64,000 bases of DNA from Halobacillus litoralis (GTDB lineage Bacteria; Bacillota; Bacilli; Bacillales; Halobacillaceae): positions 248,001 to 312,000 of the forward strand of contig NZ_WMFA01000001.1 in the NCBI RefSeq assembly GCF_009856445.1, in the 5' to 3' direction. Below, piece by piece: positions 24,445-32,777 of this stretch (the stretch's first letter is position 1; each line of letters begins with the position of its first letter). The notes beneath the pieces were generated by a model. That model saw nothing but the letters and a program-made list of their open reading frames with translations. It had not been told where the DNA came from and ran no database searches. The position numbers and the translations under genes are program-made.

Positions 24445-24933
24445 ATGAAAAACACAAAGTTACTCACAACGATGGCTGTGCTTGTGGCAATCGGGACGCT
24501 CGGGGCGCAATTCCTTTGGTTCCCGGCCGGTATTGCGAAAGCTTATCCTGTCCAGCATGCGGTTAATGTGATTGCGGCGGTGGTGCTTGGCCCCGTGCCG
24601 GCGGTCATGATTGCTTTTGTTATCGGGCTTTTACGTTTCTTATTAGGGCTCGGCACCTTTCTTGCTTTCCCAGGCGGGATGTTTGGTGCATTATTGGCAG
24701 GGATTTTTTATCGGATGTTTGAAAGAAAAAGTTCTGCGGTGATTGGTGAAGTGCTCGGCACTGGAGTCATCGGAGCTTTGGCATCTGTCCCGATCGCACA
24801 CGTCTTGATGGGAAGTTCAGCTGGTGTTTTTGCGTTTGTTCCTTCTTTTGTCGTAAGCAGTGTCTCGGGGGCTTTCATTGCTGCCTTCATTTTATCACGA
24901 GTGAAAGTTGAAAACATGATCTTACAACCATAA
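24445..24933 (+). CDS. thiW: ThiW, ECF S component for a thiamine precursor
   Basis: 162 residues with five to six helices. It has the ThiW pattern: WFPAGIAKAYPVQHAVNVIAAVVLGP early, then FLAFPGGMFGALLAG. ThiW is the substrate-binding component of an energy-coupling-factor importer, predicted for the thiazole precursor and found in thiamine salvage operons. The shared EcfA/T module is encoded elsewhere. AGAAAGGTGGTG precedes ATG. A second riboswitch separates it from tenA. Confidence 0.9.
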   Translation: MKNTKLLTTMAVLVAIGTLGAQFLWFPAGIAKAYPVQHAVNVIAAVVLGPVPAVMIAFVIGLLRFLLGLGTFLAFPGGMFGALLAGIFYRMFERKSSAVIGEVLGTGVIGALASVPIAHVLMGSSAGVFAFVPSFVVSSVSGAFIAAFILSRVKVENMILQP

Positions 24934-24938
24934 TACAC

Positions 24939-25032
24939 GGAAACTGCTAGGGGCGCGAGTATTCGCTGAGATAAGGAAACATTCCTTGGTCCCTCAATAC
25001 CTGATCCGGGTCATGCCGGCGGAGGGAAGTAG
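24939..25032 (+). ncRNA. TPP riboswitch 2, upstream of tenA
   Basis: Complete aptamer: ACTGCTAGGGGCGC, GCTGAGAT, a variable stem (AAGGAAAC.TTCCTTGG), ACCTGATCCGGGTCATGCCGGC and GGAGGGAAGTAGT. No terminator with a T-run lies between it and tenA. Instead a hairpin just downstream can bury the tenA ribosome site, suggesting translational control. Confidence 0.94.
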
Positions 25033-25057
25033 TAAGAATCCCCTTCTGTCCTCTAGT

Positions 25058-25081
25058 AGCTTCCAAGAATAATAGGAGGCT
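25058..25081 (+). promoter_or_regulatory. Hairpin that can sequester the tenA ribosome site
   Basis: AGCTTCC (25058-25064) pairs with GGAGGCT (25075-25081), whose GGAGG is the tenA Shine-Dalgarno site. The loop is 10 bases. It is the likely expression platform of the second TPP riboswitch. Confidence 0.55.
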
Positions 25082-25086
25082 CTATC

Positions 25087-25773
25087 ATGTCTTTTTCCAA
25101 ACAATTAAGAAATGAAAATCAGGATATTTATCAAGAAATCTTCACTCATCCCTTTGTCCAGGGGATCGGGAAAGGAGAGGTCCCGAAAGAAGCGTTGATT
25201 CATTATATCAAGGCTGATTATGAATATCTGAATGCTTTTATGCATGTGTATGGAATCGCTATTTCCAAGTCCCCTTGTAGAGAAGACATTCAACTGTTTA
25301 ATAAGCAAATCGATTTTGTGTTGAACAGCGAGGTCCATCCTCATAACAATTTTTGTGAACAGATTGGCGTTTCCTATGAAGAGCTTCAAGGGTATCCGTT
25401 GCCGCCGACTGCTGATCACTATATAAAGCATATGCTATTTCATGCCCATAATGGGGGGATCGGTGAAATATTAGCGGCCTTGCTTCCATGCCCGTGGACC
25501 TACTATGAAATCGGGGTCGAGCTTAAGAACCACTACCAGCCAGGGGTTGACCATCCTTTTCTCCCTTGGATCGATTTTTATGCCGATGCAGAGGTGAACA
25601 GTCTGACGGCGGTGTTATGTGAGCGGCTTGATCAGTATGCTGTACAAGCGTCTGAACTAGAAAAACAGCGGATGAGAGAAGCTTTTCGTAAAAGCTGTCA
25701 GTTGGAATATGCTTTTTGGGATATGGCTTACACACAAGAACAATGGCCTTGTGAAAAGGAGGTTGTGAGATGA
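25087..25773 (+). CDS. tenA: TenA aminopyrimidine aminohydrolase
   Basis: 228 residues, all-helical TenA/THI-4 family. The active-site Cys lies in LLPCPWTYYEIG (near residue 138) and the catalytic Glu in CQLEYAFWDMAY (near 209). TenA hydrolyses aminopyrimidine breakdown products of thiamine to HMP, so the operon salvages degraded thiamine. It overlaps thiD by 4 bp. GGAGG lies 7 bp before ATG and can be masked by the riboswitch hairpin. Confidence 0.95.
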   Translation: MSFSKQLRNENQDIYQEIFTHPFVQGIGKGEVPKEALIHYIKADYEYLNAFMHVYGIAISKSPCREDIQLFNKQIDFVLNSEVHPHNNFCEQIGVSYEELQGYPLPPTADHYIKHMLFHAHNGGIGEILAALLPCPWTYYEIGVELKNHYQPGVDHPFLPWIDFYADAEVNSLTAVLCERLDQYAVQASELEKQRMREAFRKSCQLEYAFWDMAYTQEQWPCEKEVVR

Positions 25774-26582
25774 GACAAGTATCATGTGCGCTGACAATTG
25801 CAGGGACTGATCCGAGTGGTGGCGCGGGTATACAGGCAGACTTGAAGACGTTCCAGGAATTGAAGAGTTACGGGATGAGTGTTGTAACTTCAGTCGTTTC
25901 CCAAAACACGACAGGTGTGAAGGATGTTCATCACCTCCCGGAAAACTTCATTAAGAGTCAACTGGAAGCTATTTCTGAGGATATGCCTGTTCATGCACTG
26001 AAAACTGGGATGATTACCAATAAGGGGATGATGAGAGTCATCAGTGAATGGTTGGATGAAGTGGCTGCTCCTTACATCATGGACCCTGTCATGGTTGCCC
26101 AGAGCGGAGACCCTTTGATTGAAAAAGAAGATCAACGGTATTTAAAAGAATACCTTGTGCCCAGGACATCACTCGTCACTCCGAACATCCCTGAAACTGA
26201 AGTCCTTGTCGGAGGAAAAATTAAAACAGAAGCAGATATGAAAGAAGCAGCCGAAATGATTGTGAAAGATTTAGGTGCGGGAGCGTCTCTTGTCAAAGGG
26301 GGCCATCTACATGGAAGAGCGGTTGATTTTCTATATGATGGTGGACGTGTCTATGAATTTGAATCTGAAAGGATTGATTCTCCAAATACGCATGGCACAG
26401 GGTGCACATATTCAGCAGCCATTACGGCTTACCTGAGCCAGGGACACGCTTTGCCACAAGCTGTTAAAGAAGCCAAATACTTCGTAACAGAAGCGATTCG
26501 CCACTCCTTCGACTTAGGAAAAGGAAGCGGACCGACCAATCATTTTGCTTTACGTGAGGAGGTTTTCAACAAATGGCTGTAA
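25770..26582 (+). CDS. thiD: ThiD hydroxymethylpyrimidine/phosphomethylpyrimidine kinase
   Basis: 270 residues, ribokinase-like fold. The N-terminal signature ALTIAGTDPSGGAGIQADLKTF and the C-terminal SPNTHGTGCTYSAAITAYLS (anion hole and catalytic Asp region) are typical. It phosphorylates HMP twice to give HMP-PP for thiamine synthesis. It overlaps tenA by 4 bp and thiM by 10 bp, showing tight translational coupling in the salvage operon. Confidence 0.95.
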   Translation: MRQVSCALTIAGTDPSGGAGIQADLKTFQELKSYGMSVVTSVVSQNTTGVKDVHHLPENFIKSQLEAISEDMPVHALKTGMITNKGMMRVISEWLDEVAAPYIMDPVMVAQSGDPLIEKEDQRYLKEYLVPRTSLVTPNIPETEVLVGGKIKTEADMKEAAEMIVKDLGAGASLVKGGHLHGRAVDFLYDGGRVYEFESERIDSPNTHGTGCTYSAAITAYLSQGHALPQAVKEAKYFVTEAIRHSFDLGKGSGPTNHFALREEVFNKWL

Positions 26583-27331
26583 GTGTTATCGAAAGAGTAA
26601 GAACACAACGCCCACTGATTCATCACATCACGAATTCAGTGGTGATGAATTTTACAGCGAACGGTCTTTTAGCTTTTGGAGGATCGCCAATCATGGCCAA
26701 TGCCACGCAGGAAGTGGCGGATGTTACCCGATTGTCTCAAGGACTGTTATTGAATATAGGAACGCTTCATGAAGAACAGGTGAAAGCGATGATCCTTGCT
26801 GGTAAAGCTGCCAATGAAATCGGCATTCCTATCGTCTTCGATCCTGTCGGCGCTCCTGCTACTCGTTATCGTTCAGAGGCATGTCAGAGGATCTTGCAGG
26901 AGGTGACTCCGACGGTTATGAAAGGGAATGCCGGAGAACTTGCCCATCTCATCGGTCTAAATGTGGAAACGCAAGGCGTAGACTCCACAGGAGCAGCTGA
27001 TTCCGAAGCCATCGTCCGCTTAGTAGCGGAGAAATATCAGACTGGAGCCGTCTGTACAGGAGAACAGGATGTCGGATGTATGGATGGGGATGTTTTTGTT
27101 AATGAAACAGGACACCCTCACCTTGCTCAAATTACGGGTTCCGGCTGTTTACTTGGTTCTTTGCTTACAGCAAGCTTAGCAGTAGAAGGCAATCCTAAAG
27201 AAAAGGTGCTGGCAACATTAAGCCATTATGGACGGGCGGCGGAACAAGCAGCAGGGCAACCTGATGTCAAAGGACCAGGGACATTCATACCGCGGTTTGT
27301 CGATGCTTTAGCAAAGGGTGAAGAGACATGA
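26573..27331 (+). CDS. thiM: ThiM hydroxyethylthiazole kinase
   Basis: 252 residues. Conserved segments include PLIHHITNSVVMNFTANGLLAFGGSPIMA at the start, FDPVGAPATRYR in the middle and the ATP/catalytic loop QITGSGCLLGSLLTA near residue 190, with the catalytic Cys in GSGC. It phosphorylates hydroxyethylthiazole, the second precursor brought in by salvage. It overlaps thiD by 10 bp and thiE by 4 bp. Confidence 0.95.
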   Translation: MAVSVIERVRTQRPLIHHITNSVVMNFTANGLLAFGGSPIMANATQEVADVTRLSQGLLLNIGTLHEEQVKAMILAGKAANEIGIPIVFDPVGAPATRYRSEACQRILQEVTPTVMKGNAGELAHLIGLNVETQGVDSTGAADSEAIVRLVAEKYQTGAVCTGEQDVGCMDGDVFVNETGHPHLAQITGSGCLLGSLLTASLAVEGNPKEKVLATLSHYGRAAEQAAGQPDVKGPGTFIPRFVDALAKGEET

Positions 27332-27942
27332 AAGCTTCTACCCTTCGAAAATACTTCGTCATGGGAAGCCAAAACTGTGCCAAAGATCCTTTGAGTATTT
27401 TGGATGAAGCGATTGGAGCTGGAATCACGTGCTTTCAATATAGAGAAAAAGGAGAAGGCGCTCTAACTGGAGAGGCGATGTACAGTCTCGGTCATAAGCT
27501 GCGCCAACGTTGTGCTGAAGCGGGTATTTTATTTATCGTCAACGATGACATCGAACTTTTTGATGTGCTTCAAGCCGATGGAATACACGTGGGGCAGAGT
27601 GATCGAAGTGTGAAAGAAATTCGTTCAAAATACCCTGATACAATCATAGGGTTATCGGTATCCGATCGGACAGAATTAGAAGAGAGTCCTGTCCATCTTG
27701 TCGACTATTTAGGTGTAGGTCCGATGTTCAGGACAATGACGAAGAAAGACGCCAGCCCTGTAGCAGGGCCTGAATGGGTGAAGGTCGTCAAAAAAGCGTT
27801 TCCTGACATGCCCGTAGTCGGGATCGGAGGCATTCATCCAGAAAATGCTGGGGAAGTAATGGAAGCGGGAGCGGACGGGGTCGCCGTCATATCAGCCATT
27901 ACACAAGCAGCTGACATTTCCTCTGCCGTGAAATCCTTATAA
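27328..27942 (+). CDS. thiE: ThiE thiamine-phosphate synthase
   Basis: 204 residues, TIM barrel. Typical segments are FQYREKGEGAL (substrate Gln and Arg), VNDDIELFDVLQADGIHVGQSD (Mg-binding Asp), the phosphate loops VGIGGIHPENA and GADGVAVISAI near the end. It joins HMP-PP and thiazole phosphate to give thiamine phosphate, completing the pathway of this operon. It overlaps thiM by 4 bp and is followed by a strong terminator. Confidence 0.95.
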   Translation: MKASTLRKYFVMGSQNCAKDPLSILDEAIGAGITCFQYREKGEGALTGEAMYSLGHKLRQRCAEAGILFIVNDDIELFDVLQADGIHVGQSDRSVKEIRSKYPDTIIGLSVSDRTELEESPVHLVDYLGVGPMFRTMTKKDASPVAGPEWVKVVKKAFPDMPVVGIGGIHPENAGEVMEAGADGVAVISAITQAADISSAVKSL

Positions 27943-27947
27943 AATAG

Positions 27948-27981
27948 AAAGGAACTCATGCGTGTCATGAGTTCCTTTTTT
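27948..27981. terminator. Bidirectional terminator after thiE
   Basis: Perfect 13-bp stem AAAGGAACTCATG / CATGAGTTCCTTT with a 5-base loop and a T-run, between convergent genes. Confidence 0.93.
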
Positions 27982-27982
27982 G

Positions 27983-29215
27983 TTATCTGATGGTTTTCGT
28001 GATTCCTAAACTTTCCCCTGGTTGAAGAACCGGAATTTCGATCTGAACGGTATCCGGATATTTAATGCCAGCACCCGTATTAAGTACGACCACTTCATCC
28101 TCTGCGGCAATCCAATTTTCTGCTCTTAACTTTCTGGCAGCAGCAAATGCTGCAGCTCCTTCTGGGCAGACGAAGGCCCCTTCTTTTTGAGCGATTCTTT
28201 TCTGTTCCTCTAATAGTTCAGTGTCGCTGACGGCTACCGCACACCCTTCTGTATCATAAAGGGCGTCGAGGACAAGGAAATCTCCAATTGCTTTTGGGAC
28301 ATTGATGCCGAATGCAATCGTTTCAGAATCCTCCCAGAAGGATGATTCTTTTTGACCTTGCTGCCATGCTTCCACAATCGGCGCACAGCCTTCGGATTGG
28401 ACAGCTACCAGTCTCGGCATCCGGTCTTCGGTAATCCACCCAAGCTCCTGCAATTCTCTCAGTGCTTTATGAATGCCGATCAATCCGACACCCCCACCTG
28501 TAGGATAGAGGATAACATCTGGAACGTTCCATCCTAATTGTTCGGCAATTTCAAGCCCCATCGTTTTCTTTCCTTCAATTCTGTATGGTTCCTTTAGTGT
28601 GGACACATCATAGAGCCCTGATTTTTCTACAGCTTCCGCCACGATTTTACCTGCATCGCTGATGAGGCCGTCGACGAGAAAGAGGTTGGCGCCGGATAAG
28701 GCACATTCGTTCCTGGTAATTTTCGGTGCGTCGACGGGCATGACGATAGTTGATTCCATCGATGCTCTTGAAGCGTATAAAGACCAGGCGGCACCGGCAT
28801 TGCCATTGGTCGGCATGGCAAGTTCTTTCACTCCCAGTTCTTTCGCTTTTGATACGCCGACCGCAGCTCCTCTTGCTTTGAACGATCCAGTAGGGATAAT
28901 CCCTTCATCTTTCATATGCAGTTTGCGGATATTCATATCGGCCTGAAGAGTAGGAAGGGGGATCAACGGACTCATGCCTTCCCCCAAAGAAGTTTTGTAT
29001 GTAGGGTCCTGGAGTGGTAATAGTTCATGGTAACGCCAAAGGTCAGGGGCTCTTTCTTTCAACTGCTCAGGAGACCACGACTCTTTCAATTTGTCTAAAT
29101 CATAGCTTACGAGTAAAGGAGATCCGCATGTACATAGATGCTGAGGTTCGTCTGCTTTATAGGTTTCCTCACATTTCGGGCAGTACAAATGAGATAAGTA
29201 ACTGTATGTCATCAT
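27983..29215 (-). CDS. Threonine synthase-like PLP enzyme
   Basis: 410 residues, fold type II. A rubredoxin-like zinc knuckle opens the protein (Cys12, Cys15, Cys28, Cys30). The PLP Lys is Lys113 in PTGSFKARGA, and the phosphate loop is YPTGGGVGLIG. This N-terminal Zn-knuckle plus catalytic domain fits the class of threonine synthase-like proteins that need not make threonine. It is divergent from doeA across a 185-bp promoter region, away from any thr biosynthetic genes, so a role in the adjacent catabolic cluster on a hydroxy or phospho amino acid is inferred. Two tandem ATGs exist; the second (29212) has better SD spacing. Confidence 0.75.
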   Translation of the reverse strand: MMTYSYLSHLYCPKCEETYKADEPQHLCTCGSPLLVSYDLDKLKESWSPEQLKERAPDLWRYHELLPLQDPTYKTSLGEGMSPLIPLPTLQADMNIRKLHMKDEGIIPTGSFKARGAAVGVSKAKELGVKELAMPTNGNAGAAWSLYASRASMESTIVMPVDAPKITRNECALSGANLFLVDGLISDAGKIVAEAVEKSGLYDVSTLKEPYRIEGKKTMGLEIAEQLGWNVPDVILYPTGGGVGLIGIHKALRELQELGWITEDRMPRLVAVQSEGCAPIVEAWQQGQKESSFWEDSETIAFGINVPKAIGDFLVLDALYDTEGCAVAVSDTELLEEQKRIAQKEGAFVCPEGAAAFAAARKLRAENWIAAEDEVVVLNTGAGIKYPDTVQIEIPVLQPGESLGITKTIR

Positions 29216-29350
29216 TATCCTCCTTCTATCTGGTTATTCGTATCTTAACATAAGAAGTTAGTGGAAAGGTTTGTGACGACATTGTATTAAGGACATCTCC
29301 AAAACTTCATACACTTTTTACATTACAAGAAAAAAATTCTTTGAATACAA

Positions 29351-29376
29351 TGAATATACAGTAATTTAAATATTCA
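29351..29376. promoter_or_regulatory. Inverted repeat in the doeA promoter region
   Basis: TGAATAT (29351-29357) and ATATTCA (29370-29376) with a 12-bp spacer, 24 bp before doeA and in the region shared with the divergent threonine-synthase-like gene. Candidate binding site for the PucR regulator; the assignment is inferred. Confidence 0.4.
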
Positions 29377-29400
29377 GACAAATAGCGCGGAGGGGATGAA

Positions 29401-30603
29401 ATGGTTCTTCCTTTTGACATTTTAGAGTATCAGCAGCGTTTGCAGAAAACGAAGAAACGAATGGCTGACCAAGGAATTGACGTGCTTTTGATTACAGACC
29501 CGGCAAACATGAATTACCTTTCTGGTTATGATGCCTGGTCTTTTTATGTACACCAAATGCTTGTGGTTATCATTGATGAACCACAACCGCTGTGGATCGG
29601 CCGTTACCAGGATGCGAATGGGGCTCGGGTGACGACGTGGATCTATGATGAGAATGTCATTGCCTATCCGGATTACTATGTCCATTCAAATGTTTATCAC
29701 CCGATGGACTTTATGGCAGATATTCTGCTTCAAATCGGTCAAGGAAATAGGAAAATAGGCGTTGAGAAGGATCATTACTATTTTACAGCGAAGGCTTTTG
29801 AAAGATTGGAAAGAGGACTGCCGAATGCGACCTTTCAGGATGCGACATTACTTGTGAACAGCGTCCGTATCGTCAAGTCGGATCAGGAAATCGAGTATAT
29901 GAGACGGGCAGCGCAAATTGCGGACGTAGCGATGACCAAAGGGGTGGAAAGCATTGATCCGGGCGTCAGGGAGTGTGATACGGCAGCCGAAATTTACTAT
30001 CACCTGGTAAGGGGGACACCGGAGTTTGGTGGTGAATACCCAGCGATTGTTCCACTGCTACCGACCGGGGATCATACGTCCATTCCTCATTTGACCTGGT
30101 CAGACCGACCTTTTGTCAAAGGCAATGCTGTCATCGTCGAACTGGCCGGGTGCTACAAGCGCTACCATGTCCCTCTTGCCCGTACGGTTTCCATAGGAGA
30201 ACCGAATGAAAAAATGAAACAAGTCGCCCCGGTCGTTTTGGAAGGGATACAGAATGTCCTCGACTTTGCAAAGCCTGGAGTGACTTGTGGAGAATTGGAA
30301 GAAGTGTGGAGGAAGAGCATTAAGAAACATGGGTATGAAAAAGAGGCGCGCTTAGGTTATTCCGTTGGCCTCAATTATCCACCGGATTGGGGAGAGCATA
30401 CAGCAAGCATTCGTAAAGGAGATTCGACGATCCTGGAACCCAATATGACGTTCCATTTGATTCCGGCGCTATGGTTCGATACGGATGGAATTGAGATCAG
30501 TGAAACCTTTAGAGTCACGGAATCTGGCAGTGAACGGTTCACCACCTATCCGCAGGAGTTAATCATTCGTGATCATATGGATTTGAGCGGTCAAATCAGC
30601 TGA
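29401..30603 (+). CDS. doeA: Ectoine hydrolase (DoeA/EutD-like, M24 fold)
   Basis: 400 residues, creatinase/aminopeptidase P fold. The N-terminal part (DVLLITDPANMNYLSGYDAWSFYVHQM) and the segment WIGRYQDANGARVTTW are typical of ectoine hydrolases. The C-terminal pita-bread domain lacks the full set of metal ligands of aminopeptidases, as expected for creatinase-like ring hydrolases. The enzyme opens the ectoine ring to N-acetyl-diaminobutyrate. It is first in a six-gene run with short gaps or overlaps. GGAGGGGATGAA precedes ATG. A proline dipeptidase is the alternative but fits the neighbours less well. Confidence 0.82.
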   Translation: MVLPFDILEYQQRLQKTKKRMADQGIDVLLITDPANMNYLSGYDAWSFYVHQMLVVIIDEPQPLWIGRYQDANGARVTTWIYDENVIAYPDYYVHSNVYHPMDFMADILLQIGQGNRKIGVEKDHYYFTAKAFERLERGLPNATFQDATLLVNSVRIVKSDQEIEYMRRAAQIADVAMTKGVESIDPGVRECDTAAEIYYHLVRGTPEFGGEYPAIVPLLPTGDHTSIPHLTWSDRPFVKGNAVIVELAGCYKRYHVPLARTVSIGEPNEKMKQVAPVVLEGIQNVLDFAKPGVTCGELEEVWRKSIKKHGYEKEARLGYSVGLNYPPDWGEHTASIRKGDSTILEPNMTFHLIPALWFDTDGIEISETFRVTESGSERFTTYPQELIIRDHMDLSGQIS

Positions 30604-30650
30604 AGGAGTGATGGGAAATTAGACTCTATGAACGGAAGGACATTGAAAAA

Positions 30651-31592
30651 GTGATTCGTCTGGATACCGAACTTATAGACAGAATCGAAACAGCCTTCAC
30701 TTCACTAGTGGAAAAAGAAACAACGATGCCGCCCATCATGCGTGTGGATGTGCCGGACCATAATGGCGAAGTAGATATTAAGTCCGCCTATATTAAAGGT
30801 GAAGACAGTTTTGCTGTGAAGCTGTCTTCTGGTTTTTTTAATAACCCTGCATTAGGACTTCCGAGTGCGAATGGGCTGATGATTCTCATCAATAGTCATA
30901 CAGGAGAACCACTGGCGGTCTTGGCCGATAAAGGCTGGTTGACAGATTTGCGAACGGCAGCTGCGGGAGCTGTGGCTGCAAAATATGGAAGCAGGAAAGA
31001 CAGCCGGATTGCAGGGATCCTTGGTACTGGAGCTCAAGCTCGTCTCCAGCTCCAAGCACTTATGCTGGTTCGTCCGATTGAGCATGTGTTCGTTTATGGG
31101 AGGAGCCCTGAAAAAACTCTGCAGTATAAACAAGAAATGGAGCAGAAACTGGGAATTAATTTGATCGTTTGTGATTCAGTGGAGCAAGTGGTAGGAAAAA
31201 GCGATCTCGTGGTAACAACGACACCGTCCAAAGAACCATTAATTTATGGCGATTGGATAAGACCGGGACTTCACATCACCGCTATGGGTTCGGATGCAGA
31301 ACAAAAGCGGGAGCTGGATGCCACAGTTTTGGAAAGAGCGGATGTCATCGTCTGTGATGTGAAAGCTCAGTCCGCCCGTTTGGGAGAGCTGCGAGCGTCA
31401 CCGAATCAACTGGATCGTGCGATAGAGCTTGGGGAAGTCACAAGTGGAAAACAATCGTTCCGCCAAGCAGATGAGGACATTACGATTTGTGATCTGACAG
31501 GCACGGGGGTGCAGGATACAGCTATTGCAAGACACGTATACCATCAACTATTAGTTCGGGAGGGCGTTACGGATGAAAGACGCAAAGTTTAG
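30651..31592 (+). CDS. eutC: Ornithine cyclodeaminase/mu-crystallin family protein (EutC-like)
   Basis: At least 313 residues with the family segments KLSSGFFNNP, LADKGWLTDLRTAAAGAVAAKY and the NAD loop GILGTGAQARLQL. EutC is proposed to act with EutB on hydroxyectoine. The GTG at 30651 is the first standard start, but the same frame continues back to a stop at 30609, encoding R-L-Y-E-R-K-D-I-E-K that resembles the normal family N terminus. The only start-like codon there is ATT at 30618, 9 bp after AAGGAG. So translation may begin at AUU, 11 codons earlier. It overlaps the next gene by 20 bp. Confidence 0.8.
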   Translation: MIRLDTELIDRIETAFTSLVEKETTMPPIMRVDVPDHNGEVDIKSAYIKGEDSFAVKLSSGFFNNPALGLPSANGLMILINSHTGEPLAVLADKGWLTDLRTAAAGAVAAKYGSRKDSRIAGILGTGAQARLQLQALMLVRPIEHVFVYGRSPEKTLQYKQEMEQKLGINLIVCDSVEQVVGKSDLVVTTTPSKEPLIYGDWIRPGLHITAMGSDAEQKRELDATVLERADVIVCDVKAQSARLGELRASPNQLDRAIELGEVTSGKQSFRQADEDITICDLTGTGVQDTAIARHVYHQLLVREGVTDERRKV

Positions 31593-32766
31593 TACCAAAT
31601 CAATTTGGGCCGGTGAAAAAGAACAACTCGCTTTTGGAGCGACGCAAGTGCCTGTCGTCCATAGTGTTTCTTTTGGTTATGACGACATGGATGAATGGTA
31701 TGAAGTAGCGGTTGGCAATAAGCCGGGCCATATTTATGGACGGAACACAAATCCGACCGTTCAGGCGTTCGAAGAAAAAATTCGCATTTTAGAAAATGCA
31801 GAAGCGGCTACAAGCTTTTCCACTGGGATGGCGGCAATCAGTAATACGCTTGGCACGTTGCTATTCCCTGGTGACCGGGTGGTAACCATTAAGGATACGT
31901 ACGGAGGAACCAATAAAATCTTTACAGAATTCCTTCCCAAACAGCAAGTGGAAGTCGTATTGTGTGAAACCGGAGATCATGAGGCGCTGGAAGCTGAGGT
32001 GGCTAAAGGGTGCAAAGTGCTTTATTTGGAAAGCCCGACGAACCCGACGGTGAAAATTACGGATATCAGGCGGATGGCTGCTGCCGGCAAAGCGGTAGGG
32101 GCAACGGTTGTTGTTGATAATACATTTGCTACGCCCGTGAATCAAAACCCATTGGATCTTGGAGCGGACCTTGTGATCCATAGCGCAACGAAATTTTTAG
32201 GCGGGCATGCCGATGCTTTAGGCGGGGCGTTATGTGGCAGAAAGAGCTTAGTCGACGCGGTATACCACTACAGGGAAATTAACGGAGCCACCCTCGATCC
32301 AATGGCTGCCTATTTGCTTTTGAGAGGCATGAAGACACTGAAGCTTCGTGTGGAACAGCAAAACCAAAATGCCGCAGCCATTGCAGAACATTTACAAACC
32401 TTCGACCTGGTAGAAGAAGTTTTTTACCCAGGACTGCCTTCTCACCCGCATCATCAAATCGCAAAACAACAAATGAAAGGGTTTGGAGGGATGCTCAGCT
32501 TTGCTGTGAAAGGCGGAGTAACCACTGTACGGGACCTTTTACCGAAGCTGCAGTTCGCTAACCGCGCTGCCAATCTAGGGTCAGTGGAAACCGTTGTCGG
32601 ACCTTCAAGAACGACAAGTCATGTGGAATGTACCCCGGCAGAGCGTGCAGCTATGGGCATTCCAGAAGGCTTGATTCGTTACTCCGCTGGCATTGAAGAT
32701 ATTGATGACTTGAAAAATGACCTTTCACAGGCTTTCCAATCGTTACACACTTATGTGAAGAAGTGA
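31573..32766 (+). CDS. Cys/Met metabolism PLP enzyme (gamma-lyase family)
   Basis: 397 residues, fold type I. The phosphate-binding YGRNTNPT is at 55-62, SFSTGMAAIS at 81-90 and the PLP Lys207 in HSATKFLGGH. This pattern fits cystathionine gamma-synthase/lyase and methionine gamma-lyase, which eliminate or replace groups at the gamma carbon of amino acids. In this operon no aminotransferase is present, so a gamma-elimination on a diaminobutyrate or homoserine-derived intermediate can be proposed; this is inference. It could also be an ordinary sulfur amino acid enzyme. GGGAGG is 8 bp before ATG inside the eutC-like gene. Confidence 0.8.
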   Translation: MKDAKFSTKSIWAGEKEQLAFGATQVPVVHSVSFGYDDMDEWYEVAVGNKPGHIYGRNTNPTVQAFEEKIRILENAEAATSFSTGMAAISNTLGTLLFPGDRVVTIKDTYGGTNKIFTEFLPKQQVEVVLCETGDHEALEAEVAKGCKVLYLESPTNPTVKITDIRRMAAAGKAVGATVVVDNTFATPVNQNPLDLGADLVIHSATKFLGGHADALGGALCGRKSLVDAVYHYREINGATLDPMAAYLLLRGMKTLKLRVEQQNQNAAAIAEHLQTFDLVEEVFYPGLPSHPHHQIAKQQMKGFGGMLSFAVKGGVTTVRDLLPKLQFANRAANLGSVETVVGPSRTTSHVECTPAERAAMGIPEGLIRYSAGIEDIDDLKNDLSQAFQSLHTYVKK

Positions 32767-32777
32767 GGAGGGAAGAT

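Noticed and set aside
25523-25735. Minus-strand ORFs inside the thiamine operon and other genes
   Set aside because: They are shadows of well-supported genes with clear motifs on the plus strand.
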